DNA of 64,000 nt from Mesostigma viride (Eukaryota > Streptophyta > Mesostigmatophyceae > Mesostigmatales > Mesostigmataceae): assembly GCA_009746045.1 (NCBI GenBank), contig RPFO01000506.1:16001-80000 (forward strand), given 5' to 3'. Positions 43,583 through 53,708 of this stretch are shown in pieces. The notes beneath the pieces are model-generated. The model saw only the letters and a program-made list of their open reading frames with translations. It was not told the origin of the DNA and did no database searches. Each line of letters begins with the position of its first letter. The first letter of the stretch is position 1. Position numbers and translations under genes: made by a program.

Positions 43583-43863
43583 TGTCGACTCAGAAAGTAA
43601 CAACTTAGCGTGAAAACGCTAGCTGCCCAAAATCTGAGATTCCGCGGAACACAGAAAGTAAGAAAGCTACCAGCAAGGAATCGAACATAGGACCTTTGGC
43701 ATGATTTCGCGGCTGTGTGAGTCTCCTGATCCGAAGGCATCTCACTTAACATTTCGAAACAGCCCAACCATGCGAAAAACCTCTTAATTACCGGAGAGGG
43801 GTGCCAATATGTCCGATATTGCTGAATCTATAGAAGATGACTCACCACCTAAGTGCGCAGGAT
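43583..43863 (-). mobile_element. tRNA-derived SINE-like insertion, 281 bp
   Basis: A 9-bp repeat GCCACCCAT (43574-43582, 43864-43872) flanks sequence absent from the intact element at about 51722-51735. On the minus strand it contains a good B box (TATGTTCGATTCC, about 43676-43688) and upstream tRNA-like sequence (about 43689-43760) with an uncertain A box. No ORF. The tRNA fold is degenerate, so this is a SINE rather than a functional tRNA gene. Confidence 0.5.
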
Positions 43864-44089
43864 GCCACCCATGCATGCGATGTAGTGCGTCCCAGTAGTA
43901 TCGAGAGCAAGCCCGCATCTGCCGCAGGACGCACCCGCCGTGATGAGAGGTTGCGGGGCAAACAGCTGGTGGCGGAGGGCGATGGCGTAAAGGGCCGGAG
44001 CCAGCATGAACAAAGGGCTCATGGGGAGGGCGCGCAGGAATGCGGACCCCACGCGTACAACTGTTGATAAATATATATATGGGTATATA

Positions 44090-44354
44090 GGTTTATAGCT
44101 GGGCGTTTGCTTTGGTTTGAGTGATTTCACTCTGCTGTAAGTAATTATATTTTTAATATATATATGGCGCTGACTCGGGCCATGGCTGACATCATGCTCC
44201 GCCGTACGCGGGCTGATTTTGCGGTGCAGCAGGGCTATTAGGTTCCTCCCGTTAGGAGTTTCCATTGGTCTTATCGTAGTATAAAGATTTGACATGGCTC
44301 TGTATAGAGGTTTATAGCTGGGCGTTTGCTTTGGTTTGAGTGATTTCACTCTGC
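44090..44354 (+). mobile_element. R2-like C-terminal fragment between 46-bp repeats
   Basis: A 46-bp direct repeat starting GGTTTATAGCTGGGCG (44090-44135 and 44309-44354) surrounds 173 bp. Inside, 44163-44242 encodes ALTRAMADIMLRRTRADF, matching the last codons of the R2-like ORF, followed by a stop and a different 3' UTR. It may be a 5'-truncated copy of a related subfamily with an unusually long TSD. Confidence 0.5.
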
Positions 44355-44913
44355 ATGACATGAACCGACGGGGGTTCCTGGATTGAGACACGTTTTTTTC
44401 TCCATGCACAGCTGAAAAAACCTGCGCCGAGGTGCGGCACCGCGGCCTACGGTATAGTGATTACTGTCTGCGACACGCCTGGGGCTGGCTGCATCTACCT
44501 GTCGGCCAATTGTGACCCGTGGGCTAGGCGAATTTGAATGCGGCTTTCCCGTTAGTTGTGGCTCCATCGCTCCAGTTTTCTAGGCTGCATGACATGAACC
44601 GACGGGGGTTCCTGGATTGAGACACGTTTTTTTCTCCATGCACAGCTGAAAAAACCTGCGCCGAGGTGCGGCACCGCGGCCTACGGTATAGTGATTACTG
44701 TCTGCGACACGCCTGGGGCTGGCTGCATCTACCTGTCGGCCAATTGTGACCCGTGGGCTAGGCGAATTTGAATGCGGCTTTCCCGTTAGTTGTGGCTCCA
44801 TCGCTCCAGTTTTCTAGGCTGCATGACATGAACCGACGGGGGTTCCTGGATTGAGACACGTTTTTTTCTCCATGCACAGCTGAAAAAACCTGCGCCGAGG
44901 TGCGGCACCGCGG
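44351..44913 (+). repeat. 234-bp tandem repeats at the retrotransposon 5' end
   Basis: Units begin CTGCATGACATGAACCG at 44351, 44585 and 44819; the third stops after 95 bp at the GC-rich leader before the ORF. The copies look almost identical. Tandem promoter-like repeats are known at the 5' ends of several LINE families, which suggests promoter function; this is inferred. Confidence 0.9.
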
Positions 44914-45040
44914 CCGCCCCGCGTTGGGGGGCTGCCGCCCCCCAAACCCCCCGCTTGGGGGGCACGCCCCCCAAACCCCCCGCGTCCGCATCACGCTCTC
45001 CCCCCGCGCTTCCGGTTCCGTTGTTTTACGCACCTCCCCC

Positions 45041-47035
45041 ATGCCTCCTTCACGACGACGCACCTCCCGGGCGCGGGATGCGCTGCCTAGTGGCGCCCCT
45101 GCGCCGCGTCGGTCCTTACGCATCGCGGCGCACCTGCAGGAGATGGGCGACCTGGACGACGGCGGTCGTGGCGCCCCTGTGCCACTCTCGCTTGTGTGCG
45201 AGGTCTGCCACAGTGGTGAGGATGCCCCCCGTCTCCTTGTGTGTGATTCGTGCCAATGCGGCTGGCACACGCGCTGCTTGGTCCCGCCCCTCTTCCGGCT
45301 GCCTCCCCCGGGTCCTTGGGCGTGCCCTCATTGCGTGGCCCCGCCTCGGCCGTCCCTAGGCTCCCGACGCGCGGCCGTGTCGACCCCGGGATCCCATTCG
45401 GCCCGCGCCCCCTCCCGCAGCCCCTCGCTGGACCCTCTCCTGGGCCTTGCGGACCTCGTGGAGGGTTCCACACCGTGCTCCCGCTCTCCCCGCGCCGTCA
45501 CGTCCGGCCCCTCCGCGGGGTCCCCTGGCCCTGCCCCGCCTAGCTCTGGGGATCCACCTCCGGCCAGCACGGCGGTGGCCACTGACCTGCGTCCTCCTGT
45601 GCTTGAGGGGTCCCTGGCGGCTCTCCTCCCTGAGGCTGTGGGACACCCTGCGGCGACTCCTGTGGTGGGCCCCTGGTCGGCCGCGCTTGGGTCCCACGAC
45701 TTCTCCGTTTGGCCCCCCACCAACATTGCGGGCGTCAGCGCGCTCCGGCACGCCACGTTCTCTTGGCTGTATTGCCCCTTGCTGTTGGACGCTGTCGGCT
45801 TGCACGCGGCGTTTCCTACGCTCCCACGGCCCCCTGAATTTAGTGCCCTTGTGGTTCGTGTCCGGCACATGCTGCAGGCAGCCTCCCCCCCTGTCCTTGC
45901 CTCCACGCTTTGGGGGTTTGTCCTCGAGGACTACCATGCGGGCAGCCGCCTGCCTTGGCACCTGCCCGCGGTGCGCCAAGAATGGCTCCTGAATCTGGAC
46001 GCTCAAGTGGCGCAGGCGGTGGTGCTCTTTGCTACAGGGCTTGCCGTGCAGGCCCAGCAGGCCGCCCGTGCGACATATCTCGCTGGGGGGCCACCGACCA
46101 CGCCTTGCTCGATCGCCCTCAGCTGCACACGTTTCTTGCCTCTGCCGGGCCCGGCTCGGCCGGCCTTGTTGCGCAGGCCCACGGGCGCTTGACTACGGCG
46201 GTCACCCCAGCGCAAGCCGCCCGCCTGCGCGTTGACTTCGGGGCTCCTGTCACCGTGCACGCCGGTGACCTGGTTCTGTACGATGCGGGGGGGGGCGTGT
46301 TCTCGAGCTGAGCGCGGGTGCGGCCGTGCCCGCCATCTTGCACGATGTGCTCGAGCTTGCGGGCATCCCCCATGTCTGGCACCCTGCTGGTCCGCGCCGC
46401 CGTCTTCTCTCCGCCGATGAGATCGCCCGACTGCCGAGCTGGGAGCTGGGGTGGGACGCGGCGCCCGCCCACTACGGGCCGGCCCACTTGGTGGATGTCA
46501 CTGCCAGCGGCCCCTCCTGCCCCATCTGCTTGGACCTGCCTCGCCCTGGTGACGGTCTCTGCCGCCTCCCTGCTTGCGGCCACGTCTTCCATCAAGCTTG
46601 CATCGCCACGAGCTTGCACGCGACCTCCGCCACCTGCCCCCTTTGCCGGGCCGCGGTCCTTTCCCCCTTGCCTCCTGGCGTTCTCCCGCTGGGGCCCTCG
46701 CCCGTGTCCGTGCGCCGCCAGTCCCACGCGCCTGCCCCGACACCTGCCTCCCCTGTGCGTGGTCGTGGGTCGCGCGCCGGCTTGGCTGCCTCCTCCAGCG
46801 CCCCCCTCCCGGCCGTGGGGGCCGTCCCCGCGCCGGTCTTGTCCTCGGCTGCCACGAGCCCTGCTGACCGCCCGGCGGCCGGCCCCGCCCTGGGTTCCGC
46901 TGCAGCTGTAGTTCCTCTGGCTGAGGGTTTTCCCGACCCCTCCCCCTCTCGACCCGGGGCGGCCCAACCGGGTGGGCGCCCCCCCTCAGATGGCTTCCAT
47001 TATTGCCAAGTCGATGGTCCCCTTGGTGACCCGTG
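45041..47035 (+). pseudogene. R2-like ORF, N-terminal half (PHD, RING-H2)
   Basis: ATG 45041 (MPPSRRRTSRARD) is preferred over the earlier GTG because the upstream region is the 5' repeat. At 45209-45337 is a C4HC3 PHD finger: CEVCHSGEDAPRLLVCDSC, then GWHTRC and CPHC. A Pro/Ser-rich linker and a long region of unknown fold follow. At about 46519-46650 is a RING-H2 finger: CPICLDL, then ACGHVFHQAC and CPLC. PHD fingers often read histone tails and RING-H2 fingers often act as ubiquitin ligases; their roles here are unknown. Frames change near 46090 and in the G run near 46290. The frame after the second change is interrupted at 47035 by the LTR element, in the middle of a C2H2-like finger (FHYCQVDGPLGDPC). 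Confidence 0.75.
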
Positions 47036-47683
47036 TGTTAGAAATTTGGTTGATTCCTTGGTCGTCAAGACTGCTTGAGACAATTGATAGACGATTTATT
47101 CATTTCATATTTAGGTTACGGACTGCCACCGTTTGACCGCCAAAGCCATGGTGTGGCTCGGACCCGGTGGGGACCATTATCGTCCATAGCTGACAGCTAG
47201 GACAGGTAAGGTGAAGGCATCGAGCACAAACATCGTGCCTATATCCACCAAAGGTGGCGGCTATGCGCAAGACAATAACTTAACGACTTAACTTCAGAGT
47301 CGTACATTCTAGAAGTCTTGCTAACATGCCAGCGCATTAAGTACGGGGCATCTAGTAACTCGTGTCGGTAGAAATATCCAACACGGAATAGTGGGCCGAG
47401 GATGGTACCGTCGGCACCTACAGTGCGTTAAGTCTTGTGCCGGAAATAGTACAACTTCGGCATACAATAACTTTCGCTGTACGGCACTATTTCTAGTGCT
47501 ATAAACTGTGCCGTAATTATCACGGCGAGCCCTTCCTAACCTATTTAATTATCGGCCTGAAATACGGTAGGCGGGTGCGATTAATAATGACGCAACCCTA
47601 ATTAGTCCTCCGTTTACAACATGACGGCCAGAATTAAATATAAACAGGTAGTTGGGCACATAGGGTAAAATATACCCTTGACA
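47036..47683. repeat. 5' LTR (left), 648 bp
   Basis: Starts TGTTAGAAATTTGG and ends ACCCTTGACA. Identical, base for base, to 48462-49109 in my reading. Confidence 0.9.
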
Positions 47684-48461
47684 CCCCCCTTGCTCAACTA
47701 GCCAGTACTATGGTATAATCCAATGGTTGTAACTTTCCCTTTAGCTTAGGTAGGGTGTATAGCCCCCCTTACTTGGGATAACATTCCATGGTGAACCATT
47801 GCAACAAAAACTGGAGCTTAGGCGAGGTTAACACTTGTGCTTTTGGACATGGGGATTAGCAACAAAAAACCCGAATGTGTGCTTTTGAATACAGGGCTTA
47901 GCATCAGAACCCGATGACATGAACCGGAACAAAAAATCCCGATTTCCTTAACTCGTGGATGGCACTGGCTTCTCGGCTCTGGGCTCCTGCGCACTTGGCT
48001 TCTCGGCTCTGCGGCACTTGGCTTCTCGGCAGCTGGGCTCCTGCGCACTTGGCTTCTCGGCCTTCACAAAAATTCGAGTCATAGAATGCAGGCGGATACC
48101 GCGCCTGGCCGACATGATCACCCAGCAAAAAATGAAATTTCACAAAGAGGGCTGCGAATTCGCCTCCGCCGCGATTTGAACTTGAGCTCGTGTATGGCTC
48201 TAGCTTCAGCAGCATTTGGCATGAGTGCCGCGGCCACACTCTGGAATCTGGGGAAAATTTCCTGGAATCTGGCAATATAAGGCCTGCGGTTGATCAGGCC
48301 GCGGCACTGGGCCAGTTCCTGGAATTACAATGCGGCTTGACGACAGCAACGCCGCGAACCTCCGGACCATAATAATGCATGAAAATACATTACGTCTCTC
48401 GCCATTTTCAGGCGGGTCTCGCTAATTGACGTCCATAGGGTGAATTTGTGTAATGGCTTTG

Positions 48462-49109
48462 TGTTAGAAATTTGGTTGATTCCTTGGTCGTCAAGACTGC
48501 TTGAGACAATTGATAGACGATTTATTCATTTCATATTTAGGTTACGGACTGCCACCGTTTGACCGCCAAAGCCATGGTGTGGCTCGGACCCGGTGGGGAC
48601 CATTATCGTCCATAGCTGACAGCTAGGACAGGTAAGGTGAAGGCATCGAGCACAAACATCGTGCCTATATCCACCAAAGGTGGCGGCTATGCGCAAGACA
48701 ATAACTTAACGACTTAACTTCAGAGTCGTACATTCTAGAAGTCTTGCTAACATGCCAGCGCATTAAGTACGGGGCATCTAGTAACTCGTGTCGGTAGAAA
48801 TATCCAACACGGAATAGTGGGCCGAGGATGGTACCGTCGGCACCTACAGTGCGTTAAGTCTTGTGCCGGAAATAGTACAACTTCGGCATACAATAACTTT
48901 CGCTGTACGGCACTATTTCTAGTGCTATAAACTGTGCCGTAATTATCACGGCGAGCCCTTCCTAACCTATTTAATTATCGGCCTGAAATACGGTAGGCGG
49001 GTGCGATTAATAATGACGCAACCCTAATTAGTCCTCCGTTTACAACATGACGGCCAGAATTAAATATAAACAGGTAGTTGGGCACATAGGGTAAAATATA
49101 CCCTTGACA
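48462..49109. repeat. 3' LTR (right), 648 bp
   Basis: Same 648 bp as 47036-47683; followed directly by the TSD copy CCGTG and the resumed retrotransposon ORF. Confidence 0.9.
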
Positions 49110-49114
49110 CCGTG

Positions 49115-52100
49115 TGGCGCGCGCCTGCCCAACCGGAATTCGTTGCTGGTGCACATTCGGGCTTCCCACCCCCACATCACGGAGGCCGCCATGCGCGCCA
49201 TGGACTGCTACCGCTGCCCGGCAGCCCATTGCCAGCGGATTTTTTCGATCCACGGGCGGTACCAGCATGAGCGGCAGTGCCGCCGCCAAACCCCCCAGAA
49301 CGGCCTGCCCGGCGGCCCGGCGGCCGCACCGGCCTCCCGGTCCGGGGCGGCCCCTCGGTCGGCCCCTGCCCCTCCACCGGCATCGCAGGGTACGAGCGAT
49401 CCGGGGGACCTCTCGGCAGGCTGGGCATTCCTGGCCACGCTCCCTTTTGCCGCCTGTGCGCGCAACCCTTGCATGACGCTCCCGGACGTCCCTCACCGCG
49501 CCCGGAGCTTGTTTACGCGCTGCGCCCTGCTTTCCCTGGCCCGGATGCATAGTCACCCTCTCGACGAACTCGGCCACAAGCTGTTTCTCGTCACCCCCCG
49601 GCTCCTCTTAGCGCCGTTGGAGCGGGGCGTGCGTGGCGTACAGGGTGCGGTCATCGCTCGCTGCCGGCGGTTCCTCCTCGGGGATTGGGAAGGGCTGTGG
49701 GCGCTGCAGCCTCCGGCCTCCACCCGGGTGTCGGGGGCCGCCTCCTTTGCCCGGGTGGAAGCTGACGTCATGCGGTTGGTGAAGGTAGGTGAATTGAGCC
49801 GGGCCATGCAAAAGCTTGAACTGACCGCGTTGGCTCCCTCCACTCCCCCGACCCTGCAGGCTTTGCGCGACCTTCACCCCGACGAACCGGCCTTTGCGGT
49901 GCCCGCCCCGGCCACCCCCCCGCCCCCGCCTATTGTCCTGGACCTGGACATCTTCACGGCTGTGCTGAAGGATCTGCCGAACGCCTCCTCCACCGGCCCC
50001 TCAGGCTGGCGCTACGAGCACCTCTCCGTGATGGCGGGCCATGGCGGGGCGACCGCACTCTTTGAGGCTGCCGCCGACTTGGCCGCGGGGTCCCTGGCCC
50101 CCGAGGCGCGCCCTTGGCTGGCTGGGGCACGCCTCATTGCCCTCCTGAAAGACGACGTCCCCCCGCCTGCTGGCCGCGTTCGTCCCATTGCTTGCGGCGA
50201 GGTCCTACGCAAGCTGGTGAGTAAGGTCATTTGTCGCCAAAAGGCCCCCGAGTTTCGCGCCTACTTCTGCCCCAACCGGAGTGATACTGAGGAGTCCGTC
50301 GCGGCCCAGCTTGGCGTCGCCACCAAAGGGGGCAGCGACATCATCGTGCACACAGTTCAGGCCTACCTCGAGACGCATCCGACCCATGTGGCGCTGAAGG
50401 TGGATTGCCACAATGCGTTCAATGCTGTCACCAAGGCTAGCATCTTTGAGGCCGTCGGCGAGGCGTTCCCTGACCTTCTTGCGTGGACAGCAGCCTGCTA
50501 CGGCGACCCACTCAACTCTCCTTCCTCATGGAGGATGGGACGTTCGCCGACATCGCTTCCCGCACGGGAACCCAGCAAGGTGACCCCCTCGGCCCCTTTT
50601 ACCTGTCTGCCCCGCTGCACAAGGCTCTCCAAGGTGTCCACGCTGCGCACCCGGATGTCGTGCTCCTCGCCTATATGGACGATATCCATGCCCTTGGCCC
50701 GGCCGACGCTGTGGTTGCCGCCCTGGCTGCCCTTGAAGTGGCCATGGCGGCCATCAACCTTCGGCTCACCCTCCCCAAGTGTGCAGTCTTTTCGCCCCAG
50801 GGGGACTGCTCTGGCTTCCCCGCGGCTATCCCGGGGGCATTGGCGCGGGCGCGTGGTTTCTCGTGCCTAGGCGTCCCTGTGGGTGACCCTGACTACGTCG
50901 AAGAGGAGCTCCGGGCCACCGTGGAACAGCGCACCCATGTCCTCGAGACTTGGGCGCGCCTCAAGGACCCCCAGACCAAAGGGCTCCTCCTGTGGTTTTG
51001 CGCCCACCCGCGGGTGGTTCACTGGCTCCGTGGCGCTCCCCCCCACTTGGTGCGGCTTGCCGCGGAAGGCCATGACGAGCGCATAGCCTGCCAGCTCACT
51101 CCATGCGCTTGGCCACCCTCCCCTGCCGCATGGGCGGGTGTGGGCTCACCCGCGCCGCCCGCCTCGCCCCCGCCGCCTTCCTTGGCTCTGTTGCTCAAGC
51201 CTGGGCGGAGATCCGCCGGTTGGTCCCCAGCGCCGTCAGCGCCATTCCCGACTTGGTCACCCCATCCCCCTTCCCCTTTGTGCAGGCTGTGCAGGATTCT
51301 TACCTCGGGATCCAGCAGGCTTGCGACCTCGTCCGCCCCGCTCAGGCCGTCCACCGTCGCCTGCCCCGGGGCACGCCCGGCGTGTCTACTGTCGTCAGTC
51401 CTAGTGTCTTCCCTGCCTGCGTTCATGAAAAACAACAAAAGACCTACGCGGGTATACTACACTGTGCCGACTGGATGGGTCTGCATGCGAGCTTGAACGA
51501 TCAGGGGAAGGCTTGGCTTCACTCCGTTTCCCTTGAGGGGAGCGTGGGGTCCGCATTCCTGCGCGCCCTCCCCATGAGCCCTTTGTTCACGCTGGTTCCG
51601 GCCCTTTACGCCATCGCTCTCCGCCACCAGCTCTTTGCCCCGCAACCTCTCATCACGGCGGGTGCGTCCTGCGGCAGCTGCGGGCTTGCTCTGGATACTA
51701 CTGGGACGCACTACATCGCGTGCATGGGTGGCCAGCAGAACCAGAACTGGTTCCTCTATCTCCATACCGCTCTCCTCCGGGTGGTGTGTGCCATGGTTCG
51801 GTCGGTCTTTCCCCACTCCACCATCAAGTGCGAGGACGCGGATGGGGCCGCCCTCTACTCACCCAACCACCGCCCCGACATTACCGTGCTTGACTACGAC
51901 GGGCAGGGTTGCCACCTGCTCATCGATGTCTCCGTGGCTCGGCCGCTTTCCGGTCGCCACATCCTCCGGGCGGCTGTGGATGCCGGCGCTGCTGCCACTG
52001 TGGCTGAGCGCGACAAGTTTGCCTCCTACGGCAATGTGGGGCCCCACCGGGTCATCCCCTTTGTCCTTGAGGAGTTCGGGGCCATGGGCCCCAAGACAGC

Positions 52101-52290
52101 GGAGTTTTTCCACGAGTGCTGCCAGCGCCGTGAAGACCGCCTCGACCTCGAGGGTCAGACCGCCCCGTGGTCGGCCCGCACGTGGTCCTCGTATTGGCGG
52201 CAGCGCCTGTCACTCGCCCTCACTCGCACCGTGGCTGATGTGTTATTCCGCCGCACCCGGGCCGACTTTGTCGCGACCCATGCGGTCTAG
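49115..52290 (+). pseudogene. R2-like ORF, RT and endonuclease half
   Basis: The first codons complete the finger cut by the LTR element (CGARLPNRNSLLVHIRASH), followed by a second finger-like C-x4-C...H...C motif (CPAAHCQRIFSIHGRYQHER). The reverse transcriptase has STGPSGWRYEHL, VRPIACGEVLRKLVSK, motif A KVDCHNAFNAV (about 50398), motif B GTQQGDPLGP (about 50570) and motif C YMDD (50672-50683). Further on are a zinc knuckle CGSCGLALDTTGTHYIAC (about 51669-51722) and an endonuclease signature RPD...IDVSV (51871-51933) with ERDKFASY (about 52006-52029), matching the PD...D...K-x2-Y pattern of R2-type restriction-like endonucleases. One-base shifts occur near 50505 and 51090, so the protein is not continuous. 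No stop codons break the segments, so the decay is recent or due to sequence errors. Confidence 0.85.
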
Positions 52291-52510
52291 ATCCCTTCCA
52301 GGCCTGCATGGTGGGCCGGCAGCGCTGTTGCTGCGTGTAGTTTTGTGATGTCTAGTTAGTTGTACCTTGTGCCGCTGGCGTGATCCTTGGATGTCTGTGT
52401 CAGATTACTATTAATTTCTTCAGGGTTATTCTCCCAGTTATCGGGTTTTTCCTTATGTTGCATGCCTATCTCACCTCCGTAATCTATCATTCTCAATGAA
52501 TAAATATAAT

Positions 52511-53189
52511 AATGTAATATATTTTCGGGGAAATGGGTATATTTTATTAGCCAATTACGGACCAAAGAGGTGAGAGGGGAAATGAGTATCAGCGAATCCT
52601 AATGAAGGTGGGATTACATATATCATTTTTAAGTTAATTTTTAAGTTAAAATATATATTACATATATCATTGGCATGCTAGTTGTTGTTGTGTGACTTGT
52701 GTCCCACTGTTCAGTTGTTTCCCACGCCGCACATGGGCCGCAGAGAGTCTTTAGTTGTGTACTGTACTGTAAGACACCCTTCTTACTGTATCAAAAGACA
52801 CCCTAATGTCCCTCAGCCCTCAGCAGGGCGGGGGGTCGCAACTCGCAATTTGGTTAAGTGAGACAAAAATACGGTTCATGGTAACAGTAACGCCGGGTTG
52901 ACCCGAAGAAACCCTCGAAGTTCGAACCCAACTTAAGGCGTGAATGACTGTACATAGGTGATCAACTTCATTCGTATGCTGAAGGACATTAAATATCTGC
53001 CTTGCGCCCCCCCGCGGCCCCCCGCGGCCCCCATGCGAACCGCACATTGTCACATACACGGTCTTGGGGGCCGGCCTGAGGGTGCTGCTCGGCCGAATTT
53101 TCTGTATCTTACTGTGTGGCCTCGCATTTGACATATTGATAAGGATTGATCAATAATTCGATCGGCATATTATATTATTTTGTGAAATT
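52511..53189. other. Intergenic DNA between R2-like element and small gene
   Basis: AT-rich with TTAAGTTAAAATATATATTAC repeats near 52630-52665 and a CCGCGGCCCC repeat near 53010-53030. The 104-codon minus-strand ORF (52820-53134) has no recognised motif. Confidence 0.4.
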
Positions 53190-53195
53190 GTGATC

Positions 53196-53708
53196 ATGGC
53201 TACAACAGCAGCGTGCTACGCTGTTTGTGGCACGGCATGGGCAGCTTGTTATACATCAGCCGGCCTTGTGGCAGGCACGATCACCGCAGGAGCTGGTGCT
53301 CCTGCAGCCGCGCTTGCCTGTAACGCTGCTTGTGGCGGTTGTATGCAAGCGTGTGTAGCGGCCGCCATTGCCGACGTCGGGGTGGCAGCAACAGCAACAG
53401 CTGGCGTATGGGCGGCAGGGGCAGCAGCAGCAACGGCTGTAACGGCAGGCCTCGGATTTGCAGCATCAGCACTAGGCCTGGGAACGGCAGGAACTGCAGC
53501 AGCAGCGGCAGGAGCTGCAGCAGCAACGGCAGGAACTGCAGCAGTAGCAGCGGCAGGAACTGCAGCAGCGGCGGCAGGAACTGCAGCGGCAGCAGCAGGA
53601 GGCATCGGATTAACTGTAGCCGGTGCAGCGGCGGGAGGCATTGGAATAGTTGCGGGCGCTGCCTGGTGGGGCGCCAAAAGTTTATACGGCCGGGTGGCTA
53701 GGAAGTAA
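53196..53708 (+). CDS. Ala/Gly-rich Cys-containing small protein
   Basis: ATG 53196 (ATCATGGCT context) opens a 170-codon frame. Residues 1-55 hold paired cysteines (AACYAVCGTAWAACY; ACNAACGGCMQAC) alternating with small hydrophobic residues. The middle is Ala/Gly/Thr repeats encoded by a 21-24-bp minisatellite (about 53480-53600). The end is hydrophobic with a basic tail (AAWWGAKSLYGRVARK). The pattern suggests a small membrane-associated or secreted protein; its N-terminal Cys pattern reminds me of short Cys/Ala/Gly proteins seen in fungi, algae and animals, but I cannot name a family. No intron or neighbouring partner is evident. It lies in a transposon-free pocket, and codon use outside the repeat is normal. 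The reverse-strand ORF is a shadow. Confidence 0.6.
   Translation: MATTAACYAVCGTAWAACYTSAGLVAGTITAGAGAPAAALACNAACGGCMQACVAAAIADVGVAATATAGVWAAGAAAATAVTAGLGFAASALGLGTAGTAAAAAGAAAATAGTAAVAAAGTAAAAAGTAAAAAGGIGLTVAGAAAGGIGIVAGAAWWGAKSLYGRVARK

Larger units (their letters stand above)
40692..44050 (-). mobile_element. R2-like fragment, split by hAT and SINE insertions
   Basis: Three pieces (40692-40829, 42886-43582, 43864-44050) align in order on the minus strand to the 3' UTR, endonuclease/C-terminal part and zinc-knuckle region of the element at 44351-52510. The breaks coincide with the hAT element (40830-42885, 8-bp TSD) and a SINE (43583-43863, 9-bp TSD). The intact comparison is at about 51541-52500. 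Coding frames are broken. Confidence 0.8.
47036..49109. mobile_element. ORF-less LTR retrotransposon, identical LTRs
   Basis: A 5-bp TSD CCGTG (47031-47035, 49110-49114) flanks two 648-bp direct repeats with TG...CA ends. The 778-bp interior (47684-48461) has no gag-pol, protease or integrase sequence. It includes short CTTGGCTTCTCGGCTCTG-type repeats at about 47970-48060. No convincing tRNA primer-binding site or polypurine tract was recognised next to the LTRs. Such elements (TRIM/SMART-like) depend on proteins from other retrotransposons. Identity of the LTRs indicates a recent insertion. Confidence 0.85.
44351..52510 (+). mobile_element. R2-like non-LTR retrotransposon with PHD and RING
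   Basis: Order: tandem 234-bp repeats, one long (broken) ORF from 45041 to 52290, and a 3' UTR ending in TCTCAATGAAT near 52500. The reverse transcriptase, Cys2HisCys knuckle and PD-(D/E)xK-type endonuclease place it with R2/NeSL/HERO-type elements that use target-primed reverse transcription. It is interrupted by the LTR element at 47036-49109. The 5' boundary is uncertain (first repeat start), and a TSD was not found. Confidence 0.8.

Noticed and set aside
45087-46967. Long Gly/Arg-rich minus-strand ORFs
   Set aside because: Antisense of the GC-rich R2-like ORF; no motifs, while the plus strand has PHD and RING fingers.
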